DNA of 64,000 bases from Chelydra serpentina (Eukaryota; Chordata; Testudines; Chelydridae): positions 26,317,501 to 26,381,500 of the forward strand of contig JBAIAC010000026.1 of the NCBI GenBank assembly GCA_037349315.1, in the 5' to 3' direction. Positions 59,311 to 64,000 of this stretch are shown piece by piece; the first letter of the stretch is position 1; each line of letters starts with the position of its first letter. The notes below the pieces were generated by a model, which saw nothing but the letters and a program-made list of their open reading frames with translations, did not search any database and was not told where the DNA came from. Position numbers and translations under genes: made by a program.

Positions 59311-60270
59311 TTGAGCATTCTTTCCTATTGCCAAGGCTGAATATTTCTCTAGTCTGGTATTTTGATCAAAATATACTAATGCATGTTATGCACAGTATTG
59401 TATAGTAAATAGTATTATCTATTAATAATAGTGTTTTTCACAATCTGTTGTATAATTGCAGTAGATTGAATGAATAAAGGTTATGCTGGGCTTCTTAAAA
59501 ATGTAACGGCATGACAATTAATGTCCTGCTCCTCCCAAGCCAGCCATCTGGTGTCTTGCAACAGTGCGGTGTTTTCAACTAGCTAGGATTGCACCATCTC
59601 TCAAAAGGTTACTCTGATTGATGGCATGGGTAACTAGCAGAAAAAAAGGTAGTAAGTGATATTTGCTATATGTGTACCCTGTATGATAATCATCTGACTG
59701 TCAATCTAGAAAATGCCAACAATACAAGTGCTACTGTAAACAGCTATGCTCATCTTACTTGTGTCGCACACAGTATGTTTGGAATGCTATTCAAAAGCTA
59801 AATACTTAGCTTGTGCCTAACTCATCTTTTATTTTAAACTTGAACCTGTCTTCTTCAAACCTTGATTAATGTCACTAACTGCTGTTCTCTCTCCCTTCTT
59901 AGCTGCCAGATGGAATGGTGCAGATTATTCTGCATCATTTAATTGGAGTTCATAATTAAAAAACAGTGAATGTTATGGACTGCGTTTTTCCCCTTTGATC
60001 TCTGCACAGTACAAACAAGCTTCTCTAATCAATATTTCACCCATTTTGTCTTTCAGAGGCTGTCAGAGATGCTTCTGCTTTTACTGTACGTATATTATAT
60101 CATTTCCACGCTCAGAACCAAAATCTGTCTCTATATACTTTACTCCCAATACAGGCTTAGATTAAAAAATAGAGCTAATGTGGTCCACACTGGGTTTATG
60201 TACGCAACTTCCACATAGTTTGTTCTTGACAGAAGCACAAATAATCTGCAGAGAGAAGAGCAGCGCCATG
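59311..60270. other. Non-coding DNA, nothing recognised
   Basis: No gene or repeat that I can name. Confidence 0.45.
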
Positions 60271-60529
60271 GACAAGTCTACACAACAGCACTACATCAGC
60301 ACAATGGCACCGATGCAGCTGTACCGCTGTAGCGTGTTTGGTGAAGACAGCGCTCTCCCATTGGCATAATTACTCCACCTCAGCAAGAAGCGGAAGCTAT
60401 GCAGCAGTAAAGCATCTCCCGCAGACATAGTGCCGGTGTGGATAGTGAGAAACTTGCATCGCTTGGAGGCGGGGGAAGCGGGGGAATTTTTCACATGAGA
60501 GATGTAAGTTATATCAACTTAGACCGGCC
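60271..60529. mobile_element. TCTACAC-type non-autonomous DNA element
   Basis: Starts GACAAGTCTACACAACAGCA and ends ATCAACTTAGACCGGCC. Inside are CAGCTGTACCGCTGTAGCG, AGCGCTCTCCCATTGGCATA and GAAGCGGAAGCTATGCAGCA, with TCTCCCGCAGACATAGTGCC further on. This pattern is a MITE class common in turtle genomes as I remember them. It is CpG-rich relative to the surroundings. No duplication is evident. Confidence 0.6.
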
Positions 60530-62512
60530 CTATGTTCCAGAACACTCAAATTCACCCCTGCAAACTCTGATGCAGAGTACCTTTCTTTGGCTCTGTTAAG
60601 GAAGGGTGCCCTTCTCCCTTAGTTTAGAAGAGAGCCAGAACTGAGGCAGAGAAGTCTTATCTATCCTTCCTTTTCCAGTAACAGCTTAGCAGGCATGCAA
60701 TCATGATTTAAATCAACAAGCAGGAAACCTTGATTTAAATAACAGACTTCAATCTTATTTAGCCAGTTTCGGTTATTCCCTTTCTGCCTTCTGCAATGGA
60801 GACTGCAGGTGTGCTGGTATATGAGCTCAGAGCCAATGCTAGGTGTAGGCACACTAAACAATTGCTTAGGGCCCCAAGCAGCTTAAAGGGGCCCCCTATC
60901 ACTTATTATGTTGGGAGGACCTAAATATTCCTTCTTAGCTTCCAGTGGGCTAGCACCGGCACTGTATAAGCTGACTATGCCACTGAGGAGATACAACCAA
61001 GATGTGGGTCCTTTCTATCATCAGAGCAGAGCAAAGGGGCTGGAGAAGCAAGCCCATTATTTAGTTCAAACTTAACCATTTCCTGGGGTTTGGGATTGGC
61101 AATTCTGACAATGATGAAAACTAACTTTAGCCTAAACTTTCCCCCTTTATTTGGTTGTTCTTGGGGTTTTTCTGTAAAAATCTTTCTATTCCAGATGCCA
61201 GCTCCAAAGAGCCACCCACATCTCCCTTCCATCCAGGGTGGACCCACCAAGTTTACACCTCTCACAATGAGTCAGCAGAAATTATTCACCATCTCCCTGC
61301 AAGCTTCTAAAAGCTGCAATCAGGAATGGTCGACAGAAGAACCTTGCTACCCCATTAAACATATAATGTAGGTGCTAATGTAACTAACATATTTAAGCCC
61401 CCCAACTCACCACATTGTTCTAGTAGTACCAAAAAACAGTCTCTAAAAGGCCAAAATTTACAATATTTAGAGCTTAAAACTATGGTTTTCAAAGAAAGAT
61501 CTTGGGTTTTGAAGTAAATGAAGCATGAATGCTATTCAAGTATAACCTTTGGGTACTTGAGATTCAAGTCTGTATGTGTAATTAGTCTACTCCACAAATT
61601 ATGATTCATGAAGGTGATAAAAACAGTCAGTTTGAAAACCAACCAACAAATGAGCCCATAATTTTCAGAAGTCATATCAATCATTAATGACAACACTGGT
61701 TTCAAGATAGTGGAGTTAAGAAAACAAAAGTAAAAAAGCCAGCAGTTAAGAAATGCTGATCATCACATCTCTAACCACGTTAAACTAAATTATTCTACAA
61801 GCAAAAGATGTTCACATGTGGGGCTTCCTGGCCAAGTTCTTCTGGTAACTGCAAGATATAAGAGCAACCAGAAATATATTGGATGACTATCACTTCCTCC
61901 CTTGGAGAAAGTCAACATATGTAGGTGGCATCAGTTCAACATTCTTATTGCAAACAGATTTTTGTTTTGAAATTACTGTTAATTCAGCATTTTATATTCT
62001 TCTCTGAACAGCTGCAGTTAGTCATATGACTACGTTCTTTCAGAAATAGCCTACACTTAACAATAGAGTATTTCTTTGTAATTAGGGTGTTTCGTTCATC
62101 TTTAGGACACAGCTATGGTTGAAGCATTTATAGTGTTTTATATAAAACACAGTTTTTCCTACTTTAGATTTTTGATCTACAACTTGCTCAGAGTTTTCCA
62201 AAATGGGTGTGTACAGCTTTGTAAGAGAAAGATAATGTACAGCAGCAAGACTGGGAATAAGTGTGTATTTATCCCATGATCTCACCACCTACAGTTTAAA
62301 CTAGAGTTCCAACATATCGAGGATGTATTTTGTCAGAAGTGAGCATATGTTGCAATAACTGGGGATTTTCTTGCTTTGGTTGTTAAAAAAAGGGAATTTT
62401 AGTACGAACAATCAAACAATGGTATATACAGACTATATTTCCTCAAAATAGTTCTTCTAGGCATCTTGATGTCCGTTATCATGGCTTTTAAGAAATTCAA
62501 AGAATAGTAGGG
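60530..62512. other. Non-coding DNA, nothing firmly recognised
   Basis: A patch at 60835-60970 containing GCTTAGGGCCCCAAGCAGCT and AAAGGGGCCCCC may be an eroded repeat. The rest is AT-rich without coding signal. Confidence 0.4.
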
Positions 62513-62665
62513 TTGCCTAACTAATTTAGGAAACTAAAATCTCATTTGCAAAAGTGATTTAGGCACTTAGGAGCCTAAGTCCCAATGACAGTCAATTGAA
62601 TTTAGGTTCCTAAGTGCCTAAATCACTTTGAAAAATGAGATGTAGTCTCCTAAATCAGTTAGGTG
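62513..62665. mobile_element. Near-perfect palindromic DNA element (hairpin MITE)
   Basis: Left arm 62513-62580 includes CTAATTTAGGAAACTAAAAT, CTCATTTGCAAAAGTGATTT and AGGCACTTAGGAGCCTAAGT. The right arm, about 62598-62665, is its inverse: AATTTAGGTTCCTAAGTGCC, TAAATCACTTTGAAAAATGA, then CTCCTAAATCAGTTAGGTG. Arms are 68 bp with few mismatches around a 17-bp loop. Such short fold-back elements are typical non-autonomous DNA transposons. No clear duplication seen. Confidence 0.7.
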
Positions 62666-62848
62666 TTGCAAAGCTAAATGCAAGAACACCTATGTACATT
62701 TGAAAATCTGGGGTTAAATCCATGAGTTTTTGACACAACAGGATGTCTTGGAGTCATTATGGCATACTCTGTCAGTTAATGTTAAAATGACATGCGTAAA
62801 TAGATTTTTGATTAAAATACTTATAACAACTCCTTCACATATCTTCTA
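62666..62848. other. Non-coding DNA, nothing recognised
   Basis: Short AT-rich spacer between two elements. Confidence 0.4.
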
Positions 62849-62999
62849 CTATGGGCTAGATCCACAAAGGTATTTAGGGATCTAAGTGACACTTCAAATG
62901 CCTAAATCTAAGTTGAGATGCTCAAAACCCTCACTCATCTTCCACCTAACCCTGTAGATGCCTAAAGTCCCTAAGAACCTAGGTTTCCATTGTTATAGT

Positions 63000-63007
63000 C
63001 TTCTAGG
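63000..63007. repeat. Target-site duplication, left copy (CTTCTAGG)
   Basis: Matches CTCCTAGG at 63136-63143 at seven of eight bases. Confidence 0.7.
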
Positions 63008-63135
63008 TAGGGTGACCAGATATCCCGATTTTATAGGGACAGTCCCCATATTTGGGGCTTTTTCTTATATAGGTCCCCATTACCCTCCACCCCCTGTCCC
63101 GATTTTTCACTCACACTTGCTGTCTGGTCACCCTA
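63008..63135. mobile_element. 128-bp hAT-type MITE
   Basis: Starts TAGGGTGACCAGATATCCCG and ends TGTCTGGTCACCCTA. The terminal inverted repeat TAGGGTGACCAGA is perfect over 13 bp, and TATCCCGATTTT inverts further in as TCCCGATTTTTC. Near-identical 8-bp flanks (CTTCTAGG/CTCCTAGG) mark a hAT-type insertion. The sequence is one I recognise as extremely common in turtle genomes. Non-coding. Confidence 0.85.
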
Positions 63136-63143
63136 CTCCTAGG
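63136..63143. repeat. Target-site duplication, right copy (CTCCTAGG)
   Basis: Pairs with 63000-63007; one mismatch. Confidence 0.7.
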
Positions 63144-63334
63144 TGCCTAAATTTCTGCTGCTGGGCATGTGCACAGCTGTCTAACTCCTAAGACCTGATA
63201 CCCTAGCTCGTGACTAAGCTCCAGCATGATCCTCAATGTCAACATTGCCCTGCATATCTCGTCTGCCGGGTTTGATCCAGTAGGCATGCTGAGCATGCCT
63301 AACCTACCACAAAGGGACAAAGGTGGTGGCCCTC

Positions 63335-63458
63335 TCATAACCCAGTGGTTGAAGCACTCATACAAGTTCAAATCTCCCCTCTGCCAGATGTGAAGCAGGG
63401 ATTTAAACCAGGACTCCTACCTCTCAGTTGAGTGCCCTAACCGTTGGACTATAGAGTC
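63335..63458. repeat. Head-to-head pair of tRNA-like modules (pair 1)
   Basis: The plus module (63335-63389) has TAACCCAGTGGTTGAAGCAC, like a box A, and AGTTCAAATCTCCCC, like a box B. The minus module (63390-63458) read inverted gives ATAGTCCAACGGTTAGGGCA and GGTTTAAATCC. The two are inverted copies of one another, forming a hairpin. Whether they are true tRNA-derived promoters or just look alike needs a covariance test. No intact tRNA is present. Confidence 0.5.
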
Positions 63459-63550
63459 ATCCTCACTCCGTCTCAGTGACTAGTGAATATCTCATACAAA
63501 TTGCAATAGCTTCAACCTTAAAAATGGAGAAAACTCCAAACTAGAATATG

Positions 63551-63693
63551 CCATAGCCCAATGGCTAGGGAACTTCTTGGGAGAGCTGGGAGATCTAGGC
63601 TGAAATCCCTGTTCCACATCAGGCAGAGAAGGGATTTGCACCTGAGTCTCCTACATCCTGGGTGAATGCTGAAGCCAATGGACTAAAGGTTGT
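63551..63693. repeat. Head-to-head pair of tRNA-like modules (pair 2)
   Basis: The plus module (63551-63622) has CATAGCCCAATGGCTAGGG and TAGGCTGAAATCCCTGTTCC. The minus module (63623-63693) inverted gives TTTAGTCCATTGGCTTCAGC and AGGTGCAAATCCC. The layout matches pair 1, about 200 bp away, so the element has a duplicated hairpin. Confidence 0.5.
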
Positions 63694-64000
63694 GGAAGTG
63701 GGGACACTGTCCCCCTCTTTTTTGTGATGAAGCGCTTAGGAGCCTAACTCCAGGAGAAGATTCCTGGCTGTGAATCCCAATCAGAAGATTCCTGGCTGCC
63801 TCCTTCCGACACATACTTATGTCCCCTAAGGCCTCACCCCTCTTCTCAGCATTTCCTATTGGCTAGCTGATTTGGCTCTCCACTCAGTTTGCTGACTTTT
63901 GTGAATCCCTTTCTTAGGCACCTAACTCTCTTCATGCATTGTATAGGGAGCCTGGGCACCTAACACAAGGAGGCAGATTCCATGAGGTAGCAAGGTACCC

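Larger units (their letters stand above)
62849..63912. mobile_element. Large DNA element carrying tRNA-like hairpins, interrupted by a MITE
   Basis: The left edge AGATCCACAAAGGTATTTAG and the inverse of the right edge (TAAGAAAGGGATTCACAAAA) share a GATyCACAAA core. CCTAAATCTA, CACCTAAC and GTGCCTAAAT words lie inside both edges. The interior has two head-to-head pairs of tRNA-like modules (63335-63458 and 63551-63693). The element is split at 63000-63143 by a hAT-type insert. Similar 'GGCACCTAAC' sequence continues to the end of the window, so the right boundary could lie further out. No transposase frame. Confidence 0.45.

Noticed and set aside
63335..63693. Functional tRNA genes
   Set aside because: Box-like words exist, but no full cloverleaf with acceptor stem can be drawn. 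The paired inverted layout fits a repeat.
1..64000. CRISPR array, operon, riboswitch or phage module
   Set aside because: No regularly spaced direct repeats, no dense coding, and a repeat content that is clearly vertebrate.

Overview
The window looks like vertebrate nuclear DNA, most likely from a turtle; a crocodilian or other non-avian sauropsid is the main alternative. It is AT-rich and poor in CpG. The repeats decide the call: CR1 LINE 3' ends on both strands, a Penelope-like retroelement with a GIY-YIG endonuclease, LTRs of endogenous-retrovirus type, and many short hAT-like or palindromic non-autonomous DNA elements of the kind I remember from turtle and crocodilian genomes. No repeat database could be searched, so family names rest on recognition.

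I could not identify an intact protein-coding gene. Every long reading frame is a decayed retroelement, a reading of low-complexity DNA, or a chance frame, and many begin at non-ATG codons. Two places could be host exons or remnants. One is a CpG-rich block (about 15.0-15.5 kb) with a signal-peptide-like minus-strand frame that ends at a splice-donor-like site but has no ATG. The other is a 115-bp open segment with splice-like borders (34100-34214, minus). Both are weak. The window is best read as a gene desert or a very large intron.

Layout. 0-10 kb: a DNA element with inverted termini (1321-1662), a 1.1-kb solo LTR with exact 5-bp target duplications (1802-2905), a GC-rich hAT-like element with a 22-G run (6179-6519), and a 5'-truncated Penelope-like copy with a 10-bp target duplication (8282-8885). 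10-20 kb: a second GC-rich copy (13010-13212), the CpG block (15.0-15.5 kb), ancient palindromic and MIR-like fragments (16.6-16.9 kb), and a 1-kb CR1 3' end (18.2-19.2 kb). 20-30 kb: two adjacent LTR-like units on the minus strand (20.64-22.47 kb), an old CR1 fragment, a Penelope-type terminal fragment, and a 334-bp hAT-type element with 12-bp termini and a near-perfect 8-bp duplication (28247-28580). 30-45 kb: ancient SINE/LINE tails, a CR1 3' end, the candidate exon, AT-rich hairpin elements (35.9 and 37.6 kb) and a TG/TA/CA microsatellite (43.7 kb). 45-64 kb: a long imperfect palindrome (48.5 kb), a minus-strand CR1 (50.7-51.3 kb), a nested cluster of DNA elements (57.5-58.2 kb), a hairpin element with a 14-bp duplication (59.15 kb), a near-perfect palindrome (62.5 kb), and a large element carrying two head-to-head pairs of tRNA-like modules, itself hit by a 128-bp hAT-type element (62.85-63.9 kb).

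Nothing suggests an operon, CRISPR array, phage or other gene system. The interest lies in how the mobile elements are built and nested, several with target-site duplications readable directly from the sequence.
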